Positions 37,413 through 48,605 of a DNA stretch of 64,000 nt are shown in pieces. The notes below the pieces were generated by a model. It saw only the letters and a list, made by a program, of their open reading frames with translations. It did not search any database and was not told the DNA's origin. Source of the DNA: Coprinus comatus (taxonomy: Eukaryota; Basidiomycota; Agaricomycetes; Agaricales; Agaricaceae); assembly GCA_034638255.1 (NCBI GenBank), contig JAWPGT010000001.1, positions 2,232,001-2,296,000 of the forward strand. Direction: 5' to 3'. Both the position numbers and the translations under genes were made by a program. The stretch's first letter is position 1, and each line of letters starts with the position of its first letter.

Positions 37413-39079
37413 AATTGAAATTATTGTCGCTTTTTTTTTTTTTTTTTGGTGAGTCTCCTTTTTGAAAAATATATATATGGGATTTGAGAACTGATGTTGT
37501 TTTTTCTCTCTTTTGTTTAGAGTTTTGTCGTTCTGATGATGGACTTTTTGTACGATAAAATGGGATGTGTTTAAACATTCGAAGTTATCTCCCCCCCTCT
37601 CTCTCCTCTCAAGCATTATCTGTTTCTTCTCTCTTTCTCTCTCTGTTTTCTTCATTTCACTTATCTGTTTCCCGAACTGGCTCTCACTCTTTTTTCGTCT
37701 TTTTTTTTCTCTATTCCACGCTTGTCACTCTTTTCTTTTCAACTCTTATTTTTTTTTGCTCTGGACGCCAATATTAATGGGTTGTGTATTCTTATTTTTT
37801 AATTGTTAATTTTGAACCTTTGCCTTCGTAGTAGTTTTTCTTGGTGAACAATGATTGATGGACTTTCACTTTCCCCTCTTTTTTTACTTACTATTTGACA
37901 TTTTCTTTTCTTTCTTTCTTAACCAACTTCTTCAAGTTTCAAATTTCAGGTTTTATGCCGTTATCCGTTACGTCGAACTTTGTTGTATATAAGCAATACT
38001 TCTCATAACTTTCAACTTTAAAAAAAAACAAATTGCCTTCTTCGCGGATTTCAGTTCTTTAGTCATTTCTCCTCGATCCATCGAAGTTCGTTCGGAATCT
38101 TTAATTCTTCCTCTGTTTTCTTCCTCTTCCACTTTACGTTAAGAGTTCGCTCAATTTTAATAAGTACAATAAGCACTATATAATCGTATATGATATATTC
38201 TGTTGCATCTTTACGTTCTCCAAAGGACTTCTACTGGCTTAAAGTTATGTACATATAACTATATTTACAAGTAACTCGTCACCCCATTTAATATATTATA
38301 ATTCAATCAGAATGAAAGTAATTCCGGTCTCCAGAGAACATAAAATAAGCATTGAAGATTTTTCTCCCCGATAGTACATATATAATACATAATAGATACA
38401 GTACATAACGTATAGACCATTTAATGATAAAAGTCTTATCGAGTCTCACACTAGTTACGCTTTGGTTTAGCGTACTTTTTTTTTTTCTTAGTGCGTTTTT
38501 AGCTCGTCTCTATCTTTTTGTTTTGAAATTTCAACTTATATGTCATGATCATGAGTTATATTGATATGTCTACAGGAAATTTCTGATTATTCCGATTACT
38601 ATTCAATTTCATTCCCACTCATCACATCACATCACATAAGATCTCTGAATCATATACATATTGTATGACTCTTGGCATGACTCTACCGTTTCGTAAATCG
38701 GAGGGAAGAATTCGGTGCCGCTACGCAGTTCCGCAGGCGCGGCTGTAAACTGTAATGTACTACATAATAGGAAGTATTTATTCATATATTCATGTTCTTC
38801 TCTCGTATTGTTAACGGTACTTGTGGAACAAATTTTAACTTGTTGCTACGTATGTATGTAAGATATTTTTTATATTCCAGAAGATTTCTATCAAGCAAAG
38901 AAAGGACAAAAGAAATTAATGATAAATGATCAGAAACTTGTAATTTGTTTTGAGGTTAGAGGCCGATGACCAACAAGAATACCATCCAGGAGAGGATATC
39001 AAGGTTAGTGATGAATTGTAACCACGTACACAATGAGACAAGTTGATTGTTCTACTTTCAGGTTGGTTACAGGAAGTAC
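37413..39079. other. Spacer after the Ser/Gly-rich gene
   Basis: 37430-37960 is T-rich and pyrimidine-rich, probably 3' UTR and beyond. 37990-38900 is AT-rich without open frames of interest. No gene or repeat could be supported before the right arm begins near 39080. Confidence 0.45.
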
Positions 39080-40045
39080 ACGAACAACTTCCAATCCATG
39101 GCGATAAGTAATATAAACCATACGATTTCATTACAGATCACTATACTGGAATACATGAAAATATATGGATACTATAGAATTAAAGAAAAGTAGAGACTGA
39201 ATACATTGGTATATTATTTCAAGAATGCTACAAAAAGAAAAGAAAAGAAAAAGTAGTTCGACGGATGCAATCATTGAGATTGGAGGGCGAATGACAAATG
39301 TGAATCTTGTTGCCTGTACAAAATAAATGAAACATCGCGGAGATGGATGGGATTGGAATATGTGAAGAGTAGGAGAAAGGGCGGGTGGTGCCATGCGATT
39401 ATAGGCGGGGGTGATTGGATGACGCTTGGAAAATAGTCGTGTATGGGCCGCGGTGGCTGCTGTGGATTCGAGACTGTGTTCCTGTTGGAACACTGAAGGA
39501 CAGGGAAAATGGAGGGTTGGCACATATGGGAGAAGAGGATAGGTTGGTATAACAGTAGTAGAACGAGAGGTTGTGTTAATTGATGTAAACCCACCGTGTA
39601 GCCTGGGCGGTATTGACAATACTAAGTCGTTACCTATGTAACTGCAAAGTCATTGTCCTAAAGTCAGTCAGTCAGTGTCGAGAACAATAACCGTTGAAAG
39701 TTAGCCACCACACCTTGGAGGTGAAGTGACTCCATCTTGTACCAGGTATCTTAGGCATATACTCCTACGAGATACACGACCCAAAATACCACAAATGTTA
39801 CTCTGTGTACATCTGGTCGACGAAAAAGAGCCAAGATATTTGATGTTATTCCACAAGAGAATTGATCATTCACTACTTGAGATGCTCCGAAAGCTATTCG
39901 CAAAGAGAATCCACCAGTTTGAAAGAGGGTGTGATAGAAATTAAAGCTAAGACTGAGGAAAGTTCGAGACGACGATTGTGGTTCTGAAGAGAAAGAGCCT
40001 GAAGAGGTCGACAGGTTTATATATCTGTTGAACTGGATAAAAATA
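39080..40045 (-). repeat. ~1-kb repeat A, right-arm inner copy
   Basis: It starts near ACACGAACAACTTCCAATCC and ends with TGAACTGGATAAAAATAGCC. It is a direct repeat of 44090-45085. Confidence 0.75.
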
Positions 40046-40866
40046 GCCCAACGTGTTAGCCTCCGTTCCACTCGTCTCTTCAGCATATGAGTCTCAGTTG
40101 ATCTACTACACAAAAAAGATGATGGTAATCCGTCATAGCCCGTGAGTAAGTTCTCTTGGTATAGAAGAATGAACGGCTACTGTGGGATCGTATGGTGACG
40201 TAGTAATCAAGTATCAATGATCACACCATGAGAAAAGCTATAAAAAAAGGTATGGGACGGCTGAGGTGTTAATGGTGAGCACTTAGTAGGCCAGCCCACT
40301 GGCAATTCGAGTTGGTAGCTACAGTTGAAAAAAGAAAGTCGTACCATGCAGCACTAATAAGCCTGTACAAAAAACTTACCGTCTAATGTTCACCTTAAGT
40401 AGTATTTCAAATCGTGAATAATAGCAACTCAAATTAGATGAATGATGATCAAAAGCAGCACTATAAATGATATATCTCGACGCCACGTAAACGGTAAGAC
40501 CGCTACTACACTTTGATAATGATTAATCTGATTTTGCTGATCTCAGTACTGAGTAGATCACTAAATTAGAACGAAATAAGGGGCTGACTCAGATCCTAAA
40601 AGACCTTGCCTCTGAGTCCTGATTCCCCAAATGCAATATCTTGATTCTCACACCTATAAATCCGTGTTGGTGAGTGAGGACTAACTCAACAAGTGAAATG
40701 CGATCATGGAAGGTTGTATGGCACATGGTTACCAATTTGCTGATAGCAAATTCCACGAAATCGGGTCCTAAAAATACTAATGAACCAAAGGTATATAATG
40801 TTTTGACATCTCATACTTCCTAACTTGGTAACGGGCTCTCTCTTTCTTTCTTTCAAACGTGTCAAG

Positions 40867-42677
40867 ATGGCAAACGTTACTGCAGCTCTTGAAGTCTTGC
40901 AAATGTCTGATAACCTATATATAAAGGTTTTGAATATCCAAACTGTTCAGGTGAGAGTCAACACATGTTAGTTATTATTCAATTCTTATTGGCAATAGAC
41001 AATGGTTGGTGGTAAGTTCATTTAATTAATTGATTCCCCAGGCTCCAGCCAAAGCAACAAATATATTCTCTCATCATTCATTCGTTGTTCACAATCACTG
41101 ATCATTGATGAATATTTGAATTACTAACAACTCTGTTGCTTCACCTGTAGTTGTATCAACAAGTGTTTTTGTAACTAATATTTTCTTCCCTGGCTACATT
41201 CCACCTTACTCACCTAACTACCTTATACTCAGATTTATGACTGGCTCTTGAGTTTGGATATGGAAGTACCCTTAGTATGGAAGTCAAAATGGAACATTAT
41301 AAAGTTTCTGTATCTTGCTGTGAGATATCTACCATTTATGGACCTCATCCTGGCTATGTACTTCTGTAAGTATTCACTAATTTTTTTTTATATATCCTCC
41401 AATATTCAAGCTCAGTTCTAATAAAATTCCCAGTGTTCCTTAAACCTTATAGTACAACAACATCAGCATATGAAATTATTTATGGGTGTTTAGCTGGTAT
41501 GTACTATTCCATCTTTAATATCATTACTACATAATTTATTACTTCAAAGTTATGATGGTGGTGGGGATTGCACTTGCTGAAGGTCCAGTCTAATTTCTGG
41601 CTCAATTAAAAGTTTGCTCATTTTTTATGTTCTAACAGCAATTCTAACACTCAGAACTTGGGCATTATGGAAGGAAGGAACACATATGACCTGGATACTT
41701 TCCATTGGTTTTATTGTAACGTGGTTAGCTATATTTGCACTCATGGCAACTCACCTTACATACATCCATTGTGAGTTTCTTTTGTTATGAACCATAATCC
41801 CATGATATTCTGGAGGCTGGTCCCATGAATATTATAATTGACTGATAATCTAAATACTACTGCTAGATGAAACTCTAAATCTTGCTAGCAATAACAGTAT
41901 ACAGTAGTATTTTCCATCACAGGGGCAAATACATTTCTTGTGGGGTGTTTCATTTTACTAATGATTTATGATGGAGGTAAGTGCATGAAGCTATAGTCAC
42001 TACTCTAAATCACATCTTTTGAAACTGAAAATTATAATTCCTGGTATTTGATACTAGGTATTTTGACACTCATGATAATACGAGCAGTATCAATCTGTAA
42101 GTTCTTTAATCTATTACTTAATATATTCTAACAAATTGAACAATGCAATTCCAGTCAGATATAATGGACCCCATTCCAAGCTCGTGAACACTGTATATGC
42201 TGAAGGTACCTGTTGATTTATCCATGTCACATTATTTGAACGTCAGGCTGATAATTAGTATAGGTATTCAGTATTACATATACATATTTGGTAAGTCATA
42301 GTAATCACTTAACAATCGAGTCGTAAAGAATTACTGAAATTTCATTTTTCTTCTGACAATAGTACTTGCATTATTGAATGTTATCATTCTTCTTGTATTC
42401 TCAGTGAGTCATCATATTCATATCTTTTCCATATGTTGTACAATGATTATATATATACACAAATACACAACAGGATAGAATGCTTATAATGTACGTTACA
42501 TTTCCATTTATTTTTTTCATGCCAGAGTTATGAAAACCTCTTAACAGTGCTGCACGTGTCGCCCATTCCGTATTGGCTTGTAAAGTGGTACTTCATATTC
42601 GACAACAAACAAATTCAGAGGAGGGAGAGGAAGGTGGATCACTCACTGCTTTTACTGCCGCAACCAGGCACACTTAA
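40867..42677 (+). CDS. DUF6533-type multipass membrane protein, right-arm copy
   Basis: This is the mirror copy of 26339-28153. It starts MANVTAALEVLQMSDNLYIK. The joined signature STSVF plus IYDWLLSLDMEVPLVWKS is intact, followed by FLKPYSTTTSAYEIIYGCLA, VMMVVGIALAEAILTLRTWA and GTHMTWILSIGFIVTWLAIF. The phases of the donor in GTACTTCT|GTAAGT and of the following three junctions all agree. The end is LTAFTAATRHT with TAA at 42675-42677. It lies convergent to the truncated PSP1 copy, as the remnant does to PSP1 at 55.9 kb. It appears functional; the biological role of the family is not known. Confidence 0.75.
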
Positions 42678-42829
42678 CACTTGACTGTGTGCTAACTCAA
42701 TGATACTTGTTGAGTTTCGGACATTGGTTATATATATATATATGGTTTTCGTGTATCTATGAACTATAATATAGCTATAACTCTCCCTGAAAAAATGAAA
42801 CATTGAACACAAACACTTATTGTAATTTG

Positions 42830-43350
42830 CCCAAAAGGTATACCACCTTGTATAGAAGCAATCCAAATACTAGTTTTATACGACCACACCAAAAAAAAAA
42901 ACACCAAAAAAACAAACGAACACGTCAAAACACCAAACCACAAACAACTCTCTTCTCTGCAATGAGATAAAATGTCAATTTATGACGAACCCTAATAATC
43001 ACAACACCAGCGGTAACCTGGATTAATCTCATTGGTCCTACATCCAGTGAACTCCGTACACCACTTCCAACACTTCCACTTCAACCACCATAACCCATAG
43101 CAGCAGGAGCAATAGCTGTCTCTGCTGCTTTTCCGCTTGTTGTCTTTGCCATGGTTTCACTTTCCCACTGCAACAGCATCGTTAACCACACTTCCCAAAT
43201 CTTTTCCTCCATCCGCTTCTACCGCAGCGCCGCTACGTCATCCGAGACCCCAGAGTAGTTGAACTGATTCTGGGCCATGATTCGTTAGGATGTTGTATAT
43301 GTCGAGTAGACGCCAGGGGTTGCGGGTTTGCTGAAACCTTCAAGATTGTT
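42830..43350 (-). pseudogene. Internally deleted PSP1 copy, right arm
   Basis: It has the same blocks as 25690-26210. Here the start reads MAQNQFNYSGVSDD before running to a stop (TAG near 43232), so it keeps a few more codons of PSP1 than the left copy. It then continues with the Glu-Ala-Asp and Met-Gly-Tyr-Gly region and the last-exon sequences. The two copies share the same internal deletions, so these predate the inverted duplication. Confidence 0.8.
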
Positions 43351-43399
43351 ATTCGTGTTTGGATTTGAGTTCGACGTTGTTGACGTGTTTATTCCTTCT

Positions 43400-43800
43400 T
43401 CTCTGTCACCTAGGAAACGTGCATGCGATAAAGAACAGTATAGCTGCATTTCTATCCCAAGAATCCGAAGAGCTGAAAATCCAAAAGTTCAACGAGAGAA
43501 GCCAACAACCAAAGAGGTGAGAGTTGAGAGCTAAGAGCTGAGAGCTGAGAGGCTGAGAGGTCGAGGTGGTATAAGAAACAAGTATGGCTCTTGAGAGAGG
43601 TCGATAGACGTTAGATTCATTGAATGTTGAATGTTGAACGTGAGTAGATCAAGAGAGTTGTGGTGTGTTTACTTAAGTAAACCTTGAGTAAACCCGCTTG
43701 GGAGGTCTCTCTTGCACTGTGTCACACCATGTCACACACACCCTGTACCTCCCTGTACAAGTACATTTTTGATCGTTGATCATTTGATTGTGATTGGAAT
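43400..43800 (-). repeat. Copy of VPS4 5'-flanking sequence, right arm
   Basis: This is the reverse of the block at 25226-25640 and resembles 30594-30970 upstream of VPS4. It sits directly upstream of the truncated PSP1 copy, replacing the normal PSP1 promoter. Confidence 0.7.
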
Positions 43801-44089
43801 AAGTAGTTATATGAGTATCTCGTATCTCATGCTTAAGTATGCAAGTAAAGGTACCTTTTGGGCGCTTGGGTAAGTTTCTCCAACAAACCCTTTCGAATAA
43901 TAAATAAGACGTCATTTGGTGTATGGCAGAAACCACAGCTTTAATAAAAGTTGAGCTTATTTAAGTATTAAGTTCTTATTTACCGTGACCTCTAAAATGT
44001 GTAAAACGTAAACTAAGTACTTCAGGAGGCCTGAAGACTTATGAAAACCACGAGGCGGCCTCGGAGTAATCTTACCACAGATTCAAGCA

Positions 44090-45085
44090 CTGGAAGTACA
44101 CGAACACGAACTACTTCCAAGCCATGGTGATAGTAATATAGACTATACGATTTCATTAAGGATCACTATACTAGAATACTTATGGATACTATGCTATATT
44201 ATTTCGAGAATGCTGCAAAAAGAAAAAGAAAAGAAAAAGTAGTTCGATAGATACAACGATTTACGATTGCTGGAGCCTGGGTATATTGCAATTGAAGGAG
44301 AGTGTGATATTGATCTTGGGTCATCTGTACAATAGATCTGAGTGAAACATAGCGGAGAAGGATGGGATGATAATATGTGAAGGGTGGGAGAAAGGGCGGG
44401 TGGTGCGGCGCGGGTATAGTAGGATAAACTGGGTGGGGTAATTGGATGGAAGTGGATATGAGGCTTGGAAAATAGTGGTGTGTGGCTGTGGTCCGGGGTA
44501 GCTGCTCTGGATTCGATGTTGTGTTCATGTTGAACACTGAAGGACAGAAAAAGTGGAGGATATGATAGTGGGCATATGGGAGAAATGATATAACAGAGGA
44601 GTGGAGTAGAGTCGATGCAAAGCCAAAATGCAGCCTGGGCGTATTGACAATATTGAGCTGTTACCTATGTAACTGCAAAGTCGTTGTCCTAAAGTCATTC
44701 AGTCAGCATCGGGAACAATAACCGTCGAAAGTTAGCCACCATACCTTGGAGGTGAAGTGACTCCATCTTGCATCAGGTATCTCAGGCATATACTCCTACG
44801 AGATACACGACCCAAAATACCACAAATGTTACTCTGCGTACATCCAGTCGACGAAAAAAGAGCCAAGATATTTGATGTTATTCAACAAGAGAATTGATCA
44901 TTCACTGCTTGAGATGCTCCGAAAGCTATTCGCAAAGAGAATCCACCAGTTTGAAAGAGGATGTGATAGAAGTTAATGCTAAGACTGAGTAAAGTTCGAG
45001 ACGACGATTGTGGTTCTGAAGAGAAAGAGCCTGAAGAGGTCGACAGGTTTATATATCCGAGTCTGTTGAACGGGATAAAAATAGC
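44090..45085 (-). repeat. ~1-kb repeat A, right-arm outer copy
   Basis: It shares long near-identical stretches with 39080-40045, such as CAGGCATATACTCCTACGAG and ATTCGCAAAGAGAATCCACC. Outward it continues into the F-box 3' region, with no Tc1 insertion. Confidence 0.75.
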
Positions 45086-45430
45086 CTCTGTTTAAGAGGT
45101 TGATGACGTCGTGGGCTTGATTCAAATAAAACATATTCACTTGAAAAAAGACTAGACAAGTTTCTCCTCACCAAATCCAACGAGATTGCGGCTCAGCGGG
45201 CTACGTACAACAAATCATGTATGGAAATGTCCATAGAAATAGAATTGTATGAGAGGTTGAATTCCTCCTACTTATGAAGTTATTTGTGATCCTCGGGAAT
45301 CTGCCAGAGTATACGAAACCAAACCAGGAATCGAGAATTGCATAGTACAATGTTTGACGAGCCTGAATTTCTGTCTCCGATCCACCTCTACAATACATCC
45401 GAATCTTCATCTTCTTCATCGTTACTTGCT

Positions 45431-47188
45431 TCATTCATCCCCTTGGATATTGTTCTTCATCATACACAGACTAATGGGAAATGTCTGTAAGAAGGGTTGT
45501 AGATATAAGTTTACTAACCTGTTGCCCAAGATCCACGGTCTACAAGTGTACCGTCACATGTCGCAAAGTTTACAAGTCGCGACAGTGTCAAGGACAGCGA
45601 ACAGCCCACCAGTACAATTTATAAGAACACGTCCACTACCTGGATCTAGACCAGCCACAGTGTATGCCCAATGGTTGTCTGTGTGTTTCGAATCAAATTG
45701 CGAGCCGTCATAATGAAGCCTCTCATCGCGTAAAATACAACATTCCATATCTCCAACGTTCCATCCATATGACTGAATGTTGATTACCGAAGGTTCGTAC
45801 AAAGAAATGGTTGCCGCAGGTCCAACCCAGGCAAAGTAACTCTCGTCTTTGTCGGAGGTGGGGGAGTCCTCCAGAGGTATTTTAATGGATAATGTGGAAG
45901 GATTGGGCAGTTGAGTAATAGAAAATTCGTCATTACGTCCCACAATAATCCAATGCAGGTTCTGATAAAAGAAGGGCTGCATATACCTAAACCACATGGC
46001 ATAATTGTCAAATGGAATTCGATAGAGCGCCTGCACCGGTTCAGAGGGTACTCCTTCATCGTGATTCTCAAGCTGTGCAGCAGAGTAGATATCCAAATAC
46101 TGAATATCGCCCATTGGGTGTACAAACATGATTAGCTCCTCGCACGCTATGCATCCGGGCTTTGGTAGTCACGAATAGTCAATATATGTTAATCAATAAG
46201 TGTTTGATGCCATACCTTTCTATGAATGCGTTCTGGAATTTGGACTTTCTTTCGTTGCTTTTCATCTGCTAGACGATCACCATCCCAGCGAAGGACCGAC
46301 AGTTCTCCACCGTTCGCAGTTTGTCGTACCTCTGCAAGGATCTTGTCGGTTGTAGTCACTTGCCAATGGTAAGCATTAGTTCGTCCTATGGTTGCAAGTG
46401 GTTTGGCATCGAGGTACGCATTTTTCCCATATCCAACTACGTCGATTTGAAAAACGTATGCTTGAGATTTATCATTGTAACCTGGGAATAGAGGCCTCAA
46501 TTTTTATGCAAGGGAAGTCATCTTTGATTACCAGAAGTTTACCTATTTGTCCTGAGCGAAGAAAATCCCACACAACCACACGCAAGGATAGAGTTGGATT
46601 TTTGTGATCCACCCATACTTGAGCTTGACCGAGTTTGAAATCAATGAGGGATACGCCAACGAGGACGCGTTCCTCGATTTTCTGGGGATCTTTATCCAAG
46701 TCATAAGAAATGATACCCTTGCCAACAACGCAAGCCAGGACCCAACGACCCCCAGGGAGTAGTTCAAATTCCTGACCTCCAGGCAGTACTAGTTCAAATT
46801 CCGAACTGATATGATCGATAGAGATAGGACAGTGAAAAGCTCGTCCTCGCACTTCAAGCAACGGCGAATTCTTTGAGAACCAAGCCTCACGAGCACGGAG
46901 CTTTTTAATCACCCAGTCCTGTAGCTCTTCAAGTGTGTAATCCTCTGGTTTTCCTTCAAGCTTTGTGATGGGAACGTCGCTCGCGAGCTTCTTCACAAAT
47001 GTATACCATAATTGACGAGATTGTGTAGCGAAATACCAAATAGTGCAGACCTTGTGCCGTGAGCCACTGTGAGTAAATTCTATATGATTAGAGCGTTCAG
47101 AACAAAAACATACACGTTTGGCTCTCAGCAGGCTACGCCAGTCCGCACTTTCTAGCGCGGTGCACACAATTTCTATGGGAAGTGGCAT
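45431..47188 (-). CDS. F-box protein, right-arm copy
   Basis: The N-terminus MPLPIEIVCTALESADWRSL is an F-box, the module that binds SKP1 in SCF ubiquitin ligases. A roughly 450-500 residue C-terminal region follows, rich in beta-strand-like patterns (GGRWVLACVVGKGIISYDLD, QVWVDHKNPTLSLRVVVWDF, AYVFQIDVVGYGKNAYLDAK, LHWIIVGRNDEFSITQLP, GSGRVLINCTGGLFAVLDTV), typical of the large families of fungal F-box proteins with beta-propeller-like substrate regions. Frames are open across about four exons. The stop is near 45431-45435, the exact codon depending on the last splice junction. It would act with CAND1-regulated SCF complexes. The left-arm copy is broken. Confidence 0.72.
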
Positions 47189-47353
47189 AAGTACTCACTG
47201 GCACTAAGCAGGTAGGGCCGTGCCATCTCCTGTTCTACTAGGGTACTATGGCATTTGCCGCATGCACGTGCTATTAACATAGACTCTGTTAAATTCGTCG
47301 TTCATACTTTCAACCTTGTTTCAGCCTGAATACTTTTGCATTTCTCGAGTGAC

Positions 47354-48605
47354 TCCTTCACAAGCTTGATAGATGCCAAAGCTTCTACTAACAATCCCTC
47401 AATCAAACCAATGCTTAGTGCTAAAAGCAAATTTTAAAACAAAGTGGGGCGGTGGGGCACGGGTAACACAAGTTCAATGTCTAAACAAAGATACATATAT
47501 ATATGTATTTAAAACTGTTTATGTACGTATTTTCCAGAATTAAAACAACAAACAAACAAACAAACAAACAAAGTGATGATTTTGCTAGTACAACTTCAAA
47601 ATGCAGGTAGGTCGTCTGTGTCTTCCGTCGAGGAAAAGATATAGTAAGACTTCGAATAACTGACTCAGAATAGCCCTCTAAACGGTTGATGTTGAATGAT
47701 TGATGTTGAGACGACTGTCGCTTCTTGAAAACCGACTCGAACAACTTTAGATTCAAAAGCAAAGCATTCCACCCCATCGGTTTAGATTATCAGTCATCGA
47801 TTATCATGGGGCTTCTCTTCTCACTCAGAAAGAGTAGGAAGATTCTTGCAATAACACGATATTCCGATTCTGATTCTGAGCTTTACCGGTCTTCTGGGTT
47901 CGAGTTCGGGTCCTTCCACATCGACTCCTACTTGCACAAAAGACTTGTTCTTCAAGCTCTCTTTTCCATCTTGAGTGAAATACAAAATTCGAATTCAAAG
48001 GTTCTAAGTCCTCAAATTCCACCCTTTGTTTGGTTTGTTTTTGTAAAAGGGCGCGATATTTCATCGTATCTAATTTGATAAGTACAAACTCTAAGGAGCT
48101 GCATTTGCACAGGTATGTGCACCTACCAGGGTGATAATGAGTTAATGAGTTGTTGAGCACTAAAAGAAATGTAGAGACTGTGATGGGGTGTCAAGAAGGG
48201 CCTGAGGTTGAAGGCACCAACAACCTCTTGCTTAAATACGCAAGATCTCGCCTCATGGCTGACAGACAAATAAAACATTAAGATAATAGATAACAACTTA
48301 CAAAACCACGCATTCAATTGGAGGGTTGACAAAGAGTCCATTGTTCTAATTTTGGACTCCTAAATTATATAAAACTAAAAATACCACATACTTCTTGTAC
48401 TTATAACTTCTTGTATAAACAAGGCATAAACAGTGGTTGCTATGCGTACGGACTCAGAACAAAGGCTAGCGAATGACTTGAACAAATCCTGTTTCAAACA
48501 AAAAGCGGTTCAGTAAACGGAGAACCAAACATTTCATTTAAAGTATGGTTCACTTAAAACGAATTACAAGATGATATAGATACTTAATACATTATACATT
48601 ATCCA
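47354..48605. other. Spacer with a (CAAA)n microsatellite
   Basis: A (CAAA)n tract lies at about 47546-47571. Frames at 47725-48078 (+) and 47825-48160 (-) overlap each other and have no recognisable features. The stretch probably holds the promoter of the F-box gene at its left end and the transporter 3' UTR at its right end. Confidence 0.4.

Larger units (their letters stand above)
39080..47353 (-). repeat. Right arm of the large inverted duplication
   Basis: This is the reverse complement, in block order, of 21210-29860. The DUF6533 gene, PSP1 fragment, VPS4-promoter block and both repeat A copies are in mirrored order, and the outer F-box gene is open here. The part 39960-43440 is also homologous, in direct orientation, to about 54090-59930 (hypothetical gene 3' end, DUF6533 remnant, PSP1). 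Confidence 0.88.

Noticed and set aside
39131..39619. 162-codon open frame (-) in the right arm
   Set aside because: It lies in repeat A; the mirror copies break the frame.
21210..47353. Assembly mirror artefact as explanation of the inverted repeat
   Set aside because: The arms differ by indels, stops and a Tc1 insertion, so they are distinct genomic sequences.
47725..48160. Overlapping frames on both strands
   Set aside because: Neither shows domains, splice logic or recognisable similarity.
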